Shown piece after piece: positions 1-11,311 of a stretch of DNA of 64,000 nt. Position numbers and translations under genes: made by a program. The stretch's first letter is position 1. Each line of letters opens with the position of its first letter. The notes under the pieces are model-generated. The model ran no database searches, had not been told where the DNA came from, and saw nothing but the letters and a program-made list of their open reading frames with translations. The DNA is taken from NCBI GenBank assembly GCA_026315105.1, contig CM048747.1, positions 281,361,654-281,425,653 on the forward strand. The letters run 5' to 3'. This DNA is from Locusta migratoria (lineage: Eukaryota > Arthropoda > Insecta > Orthoptera > Acrididae).

Positions 1-269
1 AACAGACATTTTCATGTATTCTGCGAGAGCGATTTGGAATGTAACTTCCATATACATTTAGAAAAACACAAATACACTCTCAATTACAACACCACATATT
101 AACAAAATACATCGATCACTATGACTTACATACACAAACTAACACATAGAGTAGGTAACATACTAAAGAAGCAGGACTCACATGTGACATGTAAAACTAC
201 ACAAACCATGGAAACAGATTTAAACCAACTAGTTATCATAAGGGACAAATTCGAAGAATCAGTGGTATA

Positions 270-962
270 CAGGGTGTCCCAGCTATCTAGTCCACCCAAA
301 ATATCTCTGGAACAATAACAGCTATTGGAAAACCGGTATCACCGGTATCAATGTACAGCTGGGGCCCATGAATGTACATATTTGGAAACATTTTAAAACG
401 AAAGCAAATGTGTTTCTTAACACAATTTTTTTTTTTTTTTTTTTTTAAATGGACGCCCTATATTTTTTTCTTCAGCAATCCATAGCATGACAAATCACAC
501 AAACATTGGCGTTGATTGCATCGCAATATTCCAATTACATCCCGAGATATTGCGAAGCGAAGTTGACGCTTGAAATACGCGAAACGCGCGGCTAGCGCAC
601 GTCCTGAGCAGCATGGGGTTCTCGCCTGAGTGTCAGGACGTGCGCTAACCGCGCGTTTTGCGTATTTCAAGCGTCAACTTCGCGTCGCAATATCTCGGGA
701 TGTAATTGGAATATTGCGATGCAATCAACGCCATTGTTTATGTGATTTGTCGTTCTATGGATTGCTGAAGAAAAAATATAGAGTGTCCATATAAAAAAAC
801 ATAAGTTTCTGTTAAAAAACACATTTGCTTTCGTTTTAGAATGTTTCCAAATATGTACATTCATAGACCCCAGCCGTACATTGATACCGGTGAAAGTCGT
901 TTTCCAATAGCTGTTATTGTTCCAGAGATATTTTGGGTGGACATGATACCTGGGACACCCTG
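270..962. mobile_element. Palindromic TA-flanked MITE / fold-back element
   Basis: The ends are CAGGGTGTCCCAG and its exact reverse complement, each flanked by TA (268-269 and 963-964), as expected for a Tc1/mariner-type target duplication. Almost the whole element is one inverted repeat: the sequence after the left end, through the region around 540-600, is mirrored from 640 to the right end, with a short GC-rich centre near 600-640. The left arm has gained a T tract (427-446) that the right arm lacks. No transposase is encoded; the two short ORFs on the minus strand are mirror images of each other. Known: palindromic MITEs with TA duplications are common in insects. Inference: non-autonomous mariner-type element. 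Confidence 0.85.
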
Positions 963-1293
963 TATAAACTTGAATGTAAAAGTTGTAACACAGTATATAT
1001 ACACATGACTTACAATAATTTAAAAATAACCTACAAGGAACACATTACATGCAGGAAATGTGACAAATCATTCCACATTTTCAGAACACCTTAATCACCA
1101 CAACAATCAGCCCACCAACATGGAATAACGCATGAAAATAATCAAGACTAACTACTAGAGCATTAAAATTATACGATCACAAGAACAGTATCACATCTGG
1201 AAGGCCATAGCAGAAAACAAACGTGTGTTAAATGAAAAACCACACATTAATGCGAATTGTCTGTTAAATAAAAGAAATCTGAAACTGAAAGCG

Positions 1294-1294
<1 letters not shown>

Positions 1295-1330
<36 letters not shown>
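1295..1330. repeat. (AC)n microsatellite
   Basis: About 18 AC units. It translates into Cys-Val runs in the overlapping minus-strand frames, which are not genes. Confidence 0.97.
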
Positions 1331-1331
<1 letters not shown>

Positions 1332-1409
1332 GAGAAAAGAGAGTCAAAGAAAGAAACAGTGTATAAATAAATAAAAGGGGAATAAAAGTTGTATTTCTAT
1401 CCAAATGAA

Positions 1410-1419
1410 AACACACACA

Positions 1420-1475
<56 letters not shown>
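1410..1475. repeat. (AC)n microsatellite, one interruption
   Basis: A second AC run 80 bases after the first, interrupted once by TC near 1421. The 80-base spacer contains no repeat of its own. Confidence 0.97.
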
Positions 1476-1477
<2 letters not shown>

Positions 1478-1644
1478 GAGAGGAAGAGTTGACTGACACC
1501 ACAATCAACAGTTGGTAAACACATTCAGAAGGTCGCAACAAAATGGAAACATTACCTAGGAATAAACACCACAATTAATTCCTAGTCCTGAGATAATAAA
1601 ATTCCATTGGGAGAAACAAATAACAGGAATAAGCCAGTAAATGA

Positions 1645-2100
1645 AATACCAATATCTACATCTACATGGATACTCTGCGAGTTACAGTGAAGTGCATGGC
1701 AGAGGGTTCATCGAACTACTTTTATCATATTCTCTATAGTTGCAGTCTCTAATAGCTCGCGGGTAAAAGGAACACCTAAATATTTCTATTCCTATCTAAT
1801 ATCTCTTATTTTATTATGACGATCATTTCTCGCTATGTAAGTGGGTGCTAAGAAAATTCGGAAGTTAAAGTTGGTCAAAGAAACTTGGCAAATAGATCTC
1901 GTCGCAACGAATAATGCTTTTCTTTTAATGATTTCAATCCCCAACTCGTGCATGATTTCCGTGACACTCTCCCCTGTATCGCGTCTTGTGGATCCCACAA
2001 TGCGCAGCAATAAAAATAGGATGAACAAGTGTAGTGTAGGCCGTTTTTTTAGTAGGACTGTTGCATCTTCTACGTGTTCTGCCAATGAAACACGAGATTA
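1645..2100 (-). pseudogene. Non-LTR retrotransposon 3' end (RT C-terminal region)
   Basis: The plus strand opens with the TCTACATCTACATGGATACT type of LINE tail and runs antisense into a decayed coding region. In minus-strand frames around 1880-2090 residues such as GESVTEIMHELGIE and KRKALFVAT resemble the C-terminal part of a CR1/jockey-like LINE ORF2 found in many insects. The same family occurs in plus orientation at 29060-29600. Frameshifts and a deletion before 1990 break the frame. It is a 5'-truncated dead copy; the clade is not certain. Confidence 0.7.
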
Positions 2101-2149
2101 AGCGGTAATAACCCATCTAGATTTTTCAGCCACCTTAAAAGCCATAATC

Positions 2150-2349
2150 ACAGTGCAGGACGAATGGAAGTGCCAATGAAAATTTTACATATAAATTCTA
2201 AAGATCTAGTACTGAGCATTCTTGAAAAGATAGAAATATATACACACACAGCACAACACCCTTATGATATTTTAGATGGACAATATGGTATTAAACACAA
2301 AAATTCCATCTATAATTTTATTGATTTCTTGGTCAAAGATAACGGATAA
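2150..2349 (+). pseudogene. Penelope-like element, endonuclease C-terminal fragment
   Basis: A 61-residue open frame contains KILHINSKDLVLSILEKIEI followed by a His-rich stretch and an LDGQYGIKHKN-like end. This matches the short tail downstream of the GIY-YIG domain in Penelope-like retroelements (pattern: KGxxLxxLExxEI...LNDQ). A second, clearer copy lies at 51510-51746. The GIY-YIG core and the reverse transcriptase are missing, so it is a 5'-truncated remnant. Identification rests on the short motif only. Confidence 0.5.
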
Positions 2350-4385
2350 ATACAACCACCAACAGACCACAGACGAACCTTATAAATATAGTGATCACAA
2401 ACATCATCAATAGATTTTCAATAGTAACGATATCACAGACGATACCACAGTCGTGAAACTTTATAGGAAAAAATTGCAGCTGAAGCGATACTAGCGTTCC
2501 AAGCGGTCGGTCGGCAGTAACAGACGAATGGCATGATACGAACTGAGATGTTGCAGTTTTTAATGCTGTTACTTTCATATTTCCAAGTCACTGAACTTTA
2601 CTGTGAACTTTCTAATACAAATGTGATAACTATTAAAGTAGTATAACTGCTTCTGTTAATGGCAGTCTATAATAACGAATTGTCAGTGCAGTGTAATACA
2701 TACTGTTCACAATACCTGAGTCGTAATCATATCGTCCAAAACCTTTTTGAAAGCAGAAATAAATCGCAACCTGATGTGTTCAGGTATAAAAGTAACTTAT
2801 TATGATTAAATTCGAGTTCTCGGTGTTTACTGACGTGTTACATGTTTTTTGTTTTAGCGGATTTCGAACATTGTAAAATTTTCAAAACTATACACGACTT
2901 TTACATTGTAGGAGACTAGACTCTACGTCTCCTTTAAAGTCTCTTTTCACCTTGTCCATGCTTCTGTGCTGTCGTGTATCTATCATAAATTTTATTACTT
3001 GGTATGTTTGAAATTGAATATCTTCAAGAATGTGCCATGCAACTATTAACAGTTTATATATGCGATATATTATTTATTTATAGCTACGCATTCACTTTAT
3101 CAAACTAGTACGTAACCGGCAAAATATGTTGGTATACATGCTTATAATTTTTGTGAAAGTGAGGTGCGAAACTAAGCAGGCTCTATTGAAATGTTAACTG
3201 CTATTGGAAGCATTCAGACATTTCTTTTATACAGCAGTAATATTATGGAATAGTGTTTAAGTGTGGTTATGATTAAAAGCAGAAGTTTTCACGTGAATGA
3301 ATTGTTAAAGATTTACTTGTATGTCTAAAAATGCAACTAACCAGCGTAAACGAAAACTTGTTATTTGTAACATTATTCTCGTACTTCTGAGCATCCTTTG
3401 CAAATTAGAGATTTCTGAATTACAGTTTTGACAGAAGCTGCAATTTGTAGTGTCACAAAAGCTTCTAAATACGAAGTATTCTGAATGTGCTGCATCATTC
3501 CAAACACACGTTCATTACTCAGCCGTTTCGCGATATATTTTTACGACTGAACCGCTTTGGAGCGCTGCAGTCGCGAAGTTTGAAAAACTCCCTGGGAGTT
3601 TCATGACTCTTACGTTTGACTGACGATACATATCAAAGTAATTATAACCAATAGCATCTTTTAACGATATTTAAAAAAATTACGCTTACGACAGATATCG
3701 AATAAACGTAACCACCCACAGATTACTGTCACATCAACCACAGGCAAAAATAACAAATACCTTAGCGACTGTAAAACATTGATCTCTATACTATCTGAAT
3801 GTTGAACTTGAGATGTCTTAGTGTGCCAGCCATAGATATTCATATTTAGTTTCTTGCCAAATTCAAACATAGCTGCTATGCAGCATTACAAGGAAAAGAT
3901 AAGAAAATATCTTTCGATTCCGCTCCCATATCAGCCTAGTACATTGAATATTGAATTAATTACTAAATCAAGAGTTAACGAATTAATTCTTTGCCACGTA
4001 ATAACTTATGGAAACTTGTGTGCCAATTTTAAACATGGCGGACAATGCGACATTATGTGCAAAACATATGAATGTGTAGGCACGCTGCAATTCTATGCTC
4101 ATACACCAGAGTTTTACATACAGTTTGTATAGAGATCACTGCTGTAAACTTATAGCATCTTTGGGTAACTGTCAAAACAACATGCTGCAAAATATTGACA
4201 AATTTATTACGGTATTTTATTACGCCAGATAATTGTGACACCACCTAAGTGTAACATAAGCAAAGTGACATTGCCAAGAATGACATATGGACGTAAGCCA
4301 AATAATTTTTATACTGAAAAAACAAATGATCTAACATATCTATATAAAAACAAAACGGTGAATAATTAATAAAATATTTTTGAAT
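2350..4385. other. AT-rich sequence without a recognisable gene
   Basis: I find only short unsupported ORFs here. It may include the 3' noncoding part of the Penelope fragment, since a hammerhead-like motif follows at 4400, but I cannot show continuity. Confidence 0.4.
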
Positions 4386-4399
4386 ATTTCGCAGATTGT

Positions 4400-4426
4400 C
4401 TGATGATGGCTATTTAGCCGAAATAG
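4400..4426 (+). ncRNA. Hammerhead-ribozyme-like core (decayed stem III)
   Basis: CTGATGA (4400-4406) is followed by one T, a perfect 4-bp stem GGCT/AGCC with loop ATTT, then GAAA (4420-4423). Box order and spacing match other hammerhead-like motifs in this window. The segment after GAAA is not cleanly self-complementary, so activity is doubtful. Confidence 0.45.
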
Positions 4427-4449
4427 ATTCATAACATTATAATAAAAAC

Positions 4450-5800
4450 TATAAAGTACTAGCACATTGATATATTTATATGATGTCTCTTAGAGAAATT
4501 TTCTGCGCTGCGGGCCCATTGGATCGAACATTTGAACAGTCCAAAAATTAATCGTCGATTTAACCACGTGGAAATAATTATCGGCAACAATTTAATGACA
4601 TAGACCATGATTCGCACAAAAATGAGATAGAATACCGCCATCACAAATTAATGACTCGGCGAAGGAAACCATTGAGGTCCTTTAATTAGAGAGCAAGAAT
4701 AATTTTCACAAATCACATAATTATATATATGAAAAAGATACCTATAATAGACATTTATAGGATGTGGAACTGACAATGTGCTGATCGGACATCTGTATGA
4801 CTGATTATCAGTATTTATCTTGAATATCATCCTATGAAGGAAATAATTTATATACAATTGTTGGAAACTTGTAATTCTGTCAATATTAGTAAACAGGATG
4901 ACAGATGAATTAGTACATTCATTGCAGACTGTGTGACGTTCCAGTTAGTGTGCTGCTGGTGGCTCAGATTGGAGGGCGGCCCCTGCTCGCTGCCAGCTGC
5001 GGGCTTCGGCCAGCAGGCAGGCTGGTCATTCTGTATTCAGGCGGCGTCCGCACTACCCGCTTAACGGGCCGTACATCAATATGGGGGCTCCAGGCAGCCG
5101 CTCACACACACAGGCACAGGATCGCTGCCGCTCAGGGCCTGGCCTGGGCTGCCTAAGTGGGGCGCCCGTGACGCGCCTACAGTAGGTCTTCTGCCTGGAA
5201 ACACCGCGATATTTTTCCCTTCCTATATTTGCCCTTTCCTCGTACTGAATTTAACCCTGTAATGCATGACTTTATTTGAAGCTACAAAAACTACCACGAT
5301 TAATCTATAGTGCGTATTTACTGAGAAAAATATTGAAAAAGAAATTTCCTTAACATAATTATGAACTACTAGCAACTATATGTTCATAGCTGGTCACCTC
5401 TATAGTGCTTCCATGATGTGCCCGTTGCAGTAAATGTCACTATTATCTCTCTAATATTTGCAGAAAGAAACTCATAGTGCAAGAGTAGAATTTGATTGAC
5501 TACTTTTACGTGGCAAAGGAGGAATACTAAAGTAAACAAACGCACACGTTAGGGGTAACTCAGTGCAATTAACTATCTCACTGATTCATTAGCACTTTAC
5601 AATTTATAAATTTTATGACGAGCTACTTGCATGTGCAACTAGTAATGAATTTGATCAGTTTGAGACGTACTCGAAAAAAAAAGGTATGTAGCTGACCAGC
5701 TTCACTGTGCATTAAATGGTTAATTTTGTTACAAGTTAGGGCTTTACAGCTGTTACATAATTTCGAAACTTCATTGTGGTAGACCAAAATAAATAAATAA
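4450..5800. other. Unassigned; contains GC-rich patch 4950-5200
   Basis: Mostly AT-rich. From about 4950 to 5200 the base composition switches to GC- and CpG-rich, with a 68-codon plus-strand ORF from 4950 that matches nothing I know. It could be a regulatory island or an old element. I see no splice or promoter set that would make it a gene. Confidence 0.35.
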
Positions 5801-5804
5801 AAAA

Positions 5805-5905
5805 TAAAACGTTTGTAAATCTATGGGATGAAACTACTGAGATTATGAATCCATAGGATTACAAACAACTTAAACTAACCTAAGGACAACACACACACAC
5901 ACACG

Positions 5906-5985
<80 letters not shown>

Positions 5986-6065
5986 CTCGAACTTCCGACG
6001 GCGAGCAACCGCGCGCTCCTCAACAATGCGCTTTCGAGCGCTCGACCTTTCACCGCGGCTTTGGT
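5805..6065 (-). mobile_element. tRNA-derived SINE (type B) carrying CA and GA repeats
   Basis: Read on the minus strand it starts at GCCGCGG, has a tRNA-like head with B-box-like GAAGTTCGAGTCC, then (TC)n and (TG)n runs where the usual TGTGTGTTGTCCTTAGG segment sits. It ends in the SINE tail (CTTAGGTTAGTTTAAG...AATCTCAGTAG). The microsatellites at 5888-5980 seem to have grown from the short CACACA already in the family. Confidence 0.75.
5888..5980. repeat. Compound (CA)n(GA)n microsatellite inside a SINE
   Basis: CA units with a CGCATA interruption run to about 5938, followed directly by about 20 GA units. Confidence 0.95.
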
Positions 6066-6174
6066 TGACCATCAGCTGCTCTTTATTTTTCACAAAGCTA
6101 TCGGTTTCGATCGTGGATCATTATCAAGCTATAACCGAGTGATATCACCTTCTTATAACCACATTTGAGATGAA

Positions 6175-6365
6175 AATCTCGGCCAAGCGCTCTACCGACT
6201 GGGCTATCCTGGCACTTTCCACAGTCAGTCCTCATAATTTTACTTCTCCGAGTAACTCATCTCCTACTCTCCAAACAACACAGAACTTTTTGCAGTAGAA
6301 CTTCTGCGAAATCTGGAAAGTAGGAGGCGACGTACTAGCAGAAGGATAATTGAGACGACGAACAT
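6175..6365. mobile_element. Degraded twin-tRNA-like retroposon fragment
   Basis: Contains CTCTACCGACTGGGCTATCC, the reverse of a tRNA A-box region, and GAAATCTGGAAAGTAGGAGGCGA, which also occurs in the element at 18903-19315. Both ends are lost. Confidence 0.55.
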
Positions 6366-6579
6366 TGAATCTTCCCGGGATAGAACATTACAATTCAGTG
6401 ATTTCGGACTCGTGAGCTATGATGAAAGTGAAGTCGACATTAGATTACATCCAAAACAGAGTTGTCACTCTCTAAATTCCTCTATTAGGAAAAAGATACA
6501 GTCATTTGAAGAAAACTATCTTGTGATGAACTTTATTTAAACATTGTACATTCTTCTCTCGATAAATGATTCTATTTTT

Positions 6580-6581
<2 letters not shown>

Positions 6582-6617
<36 letters not shown>
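6582..6617. repeat. (TA)n microsatellite
   Basis: Pure TA run directly before the Helitron-like block. Confidence 0.97.
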
Positions 6618-6620
<3 letters not shown>

Positions 6621-7519
6621 AAGTGTCCCGATTGACTGACTGACTGACTGACTCAACATCGCCCAGCCCAAACCACTAAAGATAGTAGTTTGAAATTTGT
6701 GGAGGGTGTTGATCTTACTCTGAAGGCGTCATTTAAGAAGCGATTTTTCGATATTCCGTCCGTAAGAGGATGAAATAGGGGATGAAACGTTTTTTTGAAA
6801 ATACGTAGCTATTTAGACAATTTTGAAGCTAGAACTACAAAATTTTGGATTTTAATTCAGCGTTCAGTTTAAAAGAGACGTGTTTTGGCATTTTTTGAAA
6901 TTCGACAAATGAGGGGATAAAATAGGTGACACAAAAAATTGATTTTCAAAAATATGTTGCTGTTAACTCAAATTTTAAGCTACAACTACAAAACTTCGGA
7001 TATGCAATCTTGGTCAGGATTAAAAATGCATGAATTTTAGTCTTTTTTGAAATTCAACAAGTAAGAGGATTAAATATAGGATCAAAAATTATTTTTGAAA
7101 ACACGTTGCTATTGATACAATTTTGAAGCTAGATCTGCAAAAATTTGATATTTGTATAGTTGGTTAGACGTTAAAAAATACGTGTTTCGGTATTTTTAGA
7201 AATTCAACCATCAAGGGGGTTACATTGGAGAGGGGATGCTTTTCGAAAATCTGTTGCTATTTAAGCAATATTGAAGTTAGAACTACAAATTTTCGGATTT
7301 GGCTTCGGGGTTCAAATTTAAAAGACACGTATTTGTGTATTTTTGGAAATTTGACCAATAAGGGGGTGAAATACGAGATTTTCAAAAATATGGTGCTGTC
7401 AACTCAAATTTCAAGCTATAACTACGAAACGTAAGATATGGATTCTTCATCAGGATTAAAAAGAAACAATTGGTGCATACCAACCATCCTACGCATGCGA
7501 AGCAGCGGGGGTTCAGCTA

Positions 7520-7521
<2 letters not shown>
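6618..7521 (+). mobile_element. Helitron-like non-autonomous element with degenerate internal tandem units
   Basis: The block starts after a TA run with GACTGACTGACTGACTC. It then holds roughly five diverged units of about 110-130 bp. Each has a GGATGAAAT or GGGGTGAAAT-like phrase, a TTGAAGCTAGAACTACAAA phrase and a GAAATTCAACAA phrase. The right end reads GCAGCGGGGGTTCAGCTAGT, close to the Helitron 3' end CTRRT and to the ends at 27727 and 51003. The subterminal hairpin is weak here and no Rep/helicase is present. Helitron assignment is inference from the shared 3' end. Confidence 0.6.
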
Positions 7522-7522
<1 letters not shown>

Positions 7523-7558
<36 letters not shown>

Positions 7559-7571
7559 TGTGTGTGTGTGT
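7523..7571. repeat. (TG)n microsatellite
   Basis: TG run with a single TC interruption, immediately after the Helitron-like 3' end. Confidence 0.95.
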
Positions 7572-8114
7572 CGATGCATAGAAAGAAATTGTCAGATCTT
7601 ACTGATGTACAGATTTAGTTTTATACAAGCAGAACATCCTGCTGTTCCAAGAAAAAACTTCAACTAGCACACACGGCTAGAATGAACTTCATCTATGGAT
7701 CTGCACTTTGCGTCATTACTCCTCACCACTGCATCGTTGCCAAACTGACTGCTGACACCGCAAGGTGTCATGCTGAAGTTGGTTGGTCATGCTGAATACG
7801 AATGAAATCTATGTAATTGAACTCAAACACCAGAATAAAAGTTTTAAATATTTCAACTCGTTATATAACAAAGTAATATTAATTCTTACTGTACGAGGTA
7901 AGCCACACCTACTGATACTTGACGCGAACTCCACACCCGTTCGCTACTGTCGGGGCGATTAACATCATCATCAGCAGCTTATGTTAGGCGTGCAGGTGGC
8001 ATACAGTGGGACTAAATCCCAAAAACGTTGCCGAAACCCCAAGAATACGTTTAATTCACACAAAATCCATCACACGGGGTTTTTTAGATCGCTGATTACG
8101 AATTTGATGGTAAA
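7572..8114. other. No recognisable gene
   Basis: Mixed-composition sequence with no feature I can support. Confidence 0.4.
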
Positions 8115-8255
8115 AGCCGGCCACTACGGTCAGGGGTTCAAATCCCCCCTCGGGCATGGATATTTGTGCCGTCATTTAGTAGTTTGTAAGTTTAGGGACT
8201 GATGACCCTGTAGTTAAGTCCCATAAGCTCTACAAACGTTTGAACATTTGGTGGT
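8115..8255 (+). mobile_element. SINE type A, head internally deleted
   Basis: GCCGG is joined directly to CCACTACGGTCAGGGGTTC, so the A-box part of the tRNA-like head is missing while the B box (GGTTCAAATCC) and the tail (GGATATTTGTGCCGTC... GACTGATGACCCTG) remain. Ends in the usual ACAAACGTTTGAACATTT. Confidence 0.85.
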
Positions 8256-9010
8256 AAAAGTTGCCTAAACACATTGGCGGAGCTAATATGGCTACGTAAC
8301 ACATGGACACTCCATAATAATTCATTAAAAATAGCGTATACATAGTATTAAACAATAACATTTAATACACTGCCAGCTTGATTTTTTATTATAACAAAAT
8401 AACAGAATATTTGTCGAAAATATATCGGAAAATAATTCTTCAATTCCATACACATTGTTATAAATAATACAGTGTAATGAGACAACCTTCAAAGTAGGTG
8501 ACAGAACACAAACAATAAACATAATATATTCAATAATAGAAGTAATAAGTGTAGTTAATAAAGACAATCGTTCTTAACATTGTAGCTGAATCGACCATGA
8601 CGTGCTACAAAATGTCGGCCGCGCGGGCACTTGTAAATATTCATTATACAAGAGAAATGGCAGATTTTGGCAGCTAATTCTTGTCAATTTCATCAGATAA
8701 TAAATAAATCTATAGTATGAGAGTTCAAATTCCGCGGTATATGCTACTTTTGCTCTAGTTGAAAATGCAGGTTCGGCAAAGCGTGGTCTTTTTGCAAAGG
8801 CATCGGAAAAAATATAATATAAATAGGATAACCATTACATTTATAGCGATTTAGTGTACGAACATTTTGCACAAACCTGTAGCAACCGTTTCCATCCTTC
8901 AGAACAGAAAATCTTCACTACCAAAATATTCACTCACAAACCGAGACTAAATCTGCCATGTTTACACAGAGCCGAGTGTGGTATCGACGAAGGTCACCTT
9001 TCAACTGACG
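8256..9010. other. AT-rich spacer, nothing recognised
   Basis: No TIRs, tRNA-like parts or protein similarity seen. Confidence 0.4.
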
Positions 9011-9705
9011 TACATCCATGCCATTAAAATTGTTGCACCACGAAGAAGAGGTGCTACAGACGCGAAATGTAAGCGAAAACAGGAAGTTGCTGTAATATGC
9101 AAATGATTAGCTTTTCAGAGCATTCACACAAGGTTAGCACCGGTGGCGACACCTACAACGTGTTGACATGAGGAAAGTTTCCAACGGATTTCTCATACAC
9201 AAACAGCAGTTGACCGGCGTTGTCTGGTGAAAGGTTGTTGTGATGCCTCGTGTAAGGAGGAGAAATACGTATCATCACATTTTCGACTTTGAAAAAGGTC
9301 GGATTGTAGCCTATCGCGATTGCGTTTTATCGTATTTATTGCTGCTCGCATCGTTCGCGATCCAATGACTGTTATGAAATATGGAATCTGTGAGTTGAGG
9401 AGGGTAATACGGAACGTTTTGCTAGAACCCGACGGCGTCGTATCACTAGTAGTCCAGATGACAACCATCTTATTCGCATGGCTGTAACGGATCGTGCAGC
9501 CACGTCTCGATCCCCGAGACAACAGACGAGGACGTTTGCAAGACAACAACCACCTGCACGAACAGAACAGTTCGACGACTTTTGCAGCAACATGGACTAT
9601 CAGCTCAGAGACCATGGCTGCGGTTACCCTTGACGCTGCATCACAGACAGGAGCGCCTGCAATGGTGTACGCAACTGCGAAACTGGGTGTACGAATGGCA
9701 AAAAT

Positions 9706-9706
<1 letters not shown>

Positions 9707-9754
<48 letters not shown>
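9707..9754. repeat. 48-nt T tract inside the transposase
   Basis: Pure T run directly upstream of the codons for FTDES. It is either expansion of a native T run or a poly(A) retroinsertion in minus orientation; no clear flanking duplication is visible. Confidence 0.95.
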
Positions 9755-9755
<1 letters not shown>

Positions 9756-9852
9756 TTTTACGGATGAATCCAGCTTCCGTTTACAGGACCACGATGGTCG
9801 CATCCGTGTTTGGCGACATCGCGGTGAACGCATATTAGAAGCGTGTATTCGT

Positions 9853-10046
9853 TCAAATGTCTGTAAATGTATCGGACCAAACTGCGTGGTCATCAGTCCG
9901 TAGCTTACAAACTATTTAAACCTAGGCAAACTAACCTAGGGACAAACACACACACCCATGCTCCATGGAGGACTGGAACCTGCACGGTGAGCAACAGCGT
10001 GCTTCGCAGCGAGGTGCTTTAGACCGCTCGGCTACTCCACCGCGGC
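9853..10046 (-). mobile_element. SINE type B inserted in Tc1 transposase
   Basis: A complete minus-strand SINE from GCCGCGGTGGAGTAGCCGAG (near 10046) to its tail at 9853. It is flanked by a perfect 12-bp target-site duplication, GCGTGTATTCGT (9841-9852 and 10047-10058). Removing it rejoins the transposase sequence, so it arrived after the Tc1 copy. Confidence 0.95.
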
Positions 10047-10779
10047 GCGTGTATTCGTCGTCGTCGTACTGGCGTATCACTCGGCGTGATGGTACGGGGT
10101 GCCATGGGTACACGTCTCTGTCACCTCTTGTTCGCATCGACGGTACTTTGAACAGTGGCCGTTACATTTCAGGTATTTTACGACCCATGGCTCTAACCTT
10201 CATTGCATCCCTGCGAAACCCTACATTTCAGCAGGATAATGCACGACCGCTTGTTGGAGAACCTATACGGGCGTTTCTGAATACGGAAAATGTTCGACTG
10301 CTGCCCTGGCCAGCACATTCTCCAGTTCTCTCACCAACTGAAAACGTCTGGTCAATGGTGGCTGAGCAACTGGCCAGTCACTTGATGAACTGTGGTATCG
10401 TTTTGTAGCTGCATGGGCACCTGTACCTGTACACACCATCCAAGTTCTGTTTGACTCAATACCCAGGCGTATCAAGGCCGCTATGACGGGCAGAGGTGGT
10501 TGTTCTGGGTACTGATTTCTCAGGATCTATGCGCCCAAATTGCGAGAAAATGTAATCACATGTCAGTAATATATTTTTGTCCAATAAATACCCGTTTATG
10601 ATCTGCATTTGGTGTGGCAATTTTAATGGACAGTAGTGTAATTTGACAGGCATCGAAGGTGGCGACCTCTTCTTCTGGAATGAAATGCACCAGTGCTTCC
10701 CCTACCCAAGCAGGCCACTAAAATTCCGAGAATCGAAAATCCATTTTCGAGGTTTTGGCCACGTTATTTGGGATTCCAT

Positions 10780-10965
10780 CCCACTGTGCGGCAGCGTGGG
10801 GCGCGCTGCGTGCCTGGCTAATGCGTTGGCGGCGCCTGCTGCTGCTGCTGCTGCCGTAACCTCGTCCGGATCCATTAGCCGCTGCCGGCTGCCGGGCTAA
10901 TCACACGCCGTTAGCCGCCTGACAGCCTGACCACCAGCCACCCACAGGGGAGACCGCGCAACTTA
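10780..10965. other. GC-rich patch with (CTG)n
   Basis: CpG-rich sequence with GCTGCTGCTGCTGCTG near 10838 and several GCCG/CGGC blocks. A short plus-strand ORF runs through it with an Ala run. No gene model is supported. Confidence 0.45.
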
Positions 10966-11095
10966 TTCACACTGCCCTGTTTGACAGGGCTAGCTGTCAA
11001 TTACATCTAAACAGTGATAACGAAATGCGCAGGACATCACCTGAGATTCCTCCTGGAAGCATTTCCCGCAACGGTCCAACCTATATCAGGTTTGA

Positions 11096-11311
11096 AACTT
11101 CCTGGCAGATTAAAATTGTGTGCCGGAACCAGGACTCGAACCTGGGACCTCTGCCTTTCGCACTACCGACTGTGCTATCCCGACACGACTCACGATGCCC
11201 GCGAAAGGCAAAGTTCCCAGGTTCGAGTGCCGGTTCCGGCACACAATTTTAATCTGCCAGGAAGTTTCATATCAGCGCACACTCCGCTGCAGAGTGAAGT
11301 TTCATTCTGGA
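11096..11311. mobile_element. Twin-tRNA-like palindromic retroposon
   Basis: Flanked by a perfect 14-bp duplication, TATATCAGGTTTGA (11082-11095 and 11312-11325). The body is a fold-back: AACTTCCTGGCAGATTAAAA...CCTTTCGC and its mirror around a short centre, so a tRNA-like B-box region (GACTCGAACCTGGG / GGTTCGAGTGCC) occurs in both orientations. It ends with the GCAGAGTGAAGTTTCATTCTGG tail shared with the copies at 18903 and 44531. The long duplication argues for retroposition, not excision. Confidence 0.85.

Larger units (their letters stand above)
9241..10408 (+). pseudogene. Tc1-like DD34E transposase, broken
   Basis: The reading starts at MPRVRRRNTYHHIFDFEKGR (ATG 9242) and then suffers several frameshifts. 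After the T tract the catalytic pieces are clear: FTDESSFRLQDHDGRIRVW with Asp at 9763, a SINE, then NPTFQQDNARP with Asp at 10235, and SPTENVWSMV with Glu at 10340. The second Asp and the Glu are 34 residues apart, so this is a DD34E Tc1-type DDE enzyme that would cut and paste the element at TA sites. All three catalytic residues survive, but the frame is broken by shifts, stops, the poly-T tract and the SINE, so no functional protein can result. Confidence 0.9.
9011..10640 (+). mobile_element. Tc1-like DNA transposon with TIRs, disrupted
   Basis: The left end (TACATCCATGCCATTAAAAT, 9011-9030, then TGTTGCACCA) and the right end, read in reverse complement from 10640 (TACACTACTGTCCATTAAAA then TTGCCACACCA), form a terminal inverted repeat of about 30 bp beginning with the TA target duplication. 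The transposase reads left to right between them. A SINE sits inside (9853-10046), and a 48-nt T tract (9707-9754) lies just before the first catalytic motif. Confidence 0.92.

Noticed and set aside
1264..1574. Two overlapping minus-strand ORFs with Cys-Val runs
   Set aside because: They are translations of the AC microsatellites.
5939..5980. Coding Ser/Leu-rich domain in the minus frame
   Set aside because: It is the (GA)n microsatellite in a SINE.
9494..9893. ORFs with poly-Phe or poly-Lys around 9707-9754
   Set aside because: Created by the 48-nt T tract inside the broken transposase; no domain in these frames except Tc1 pieces.
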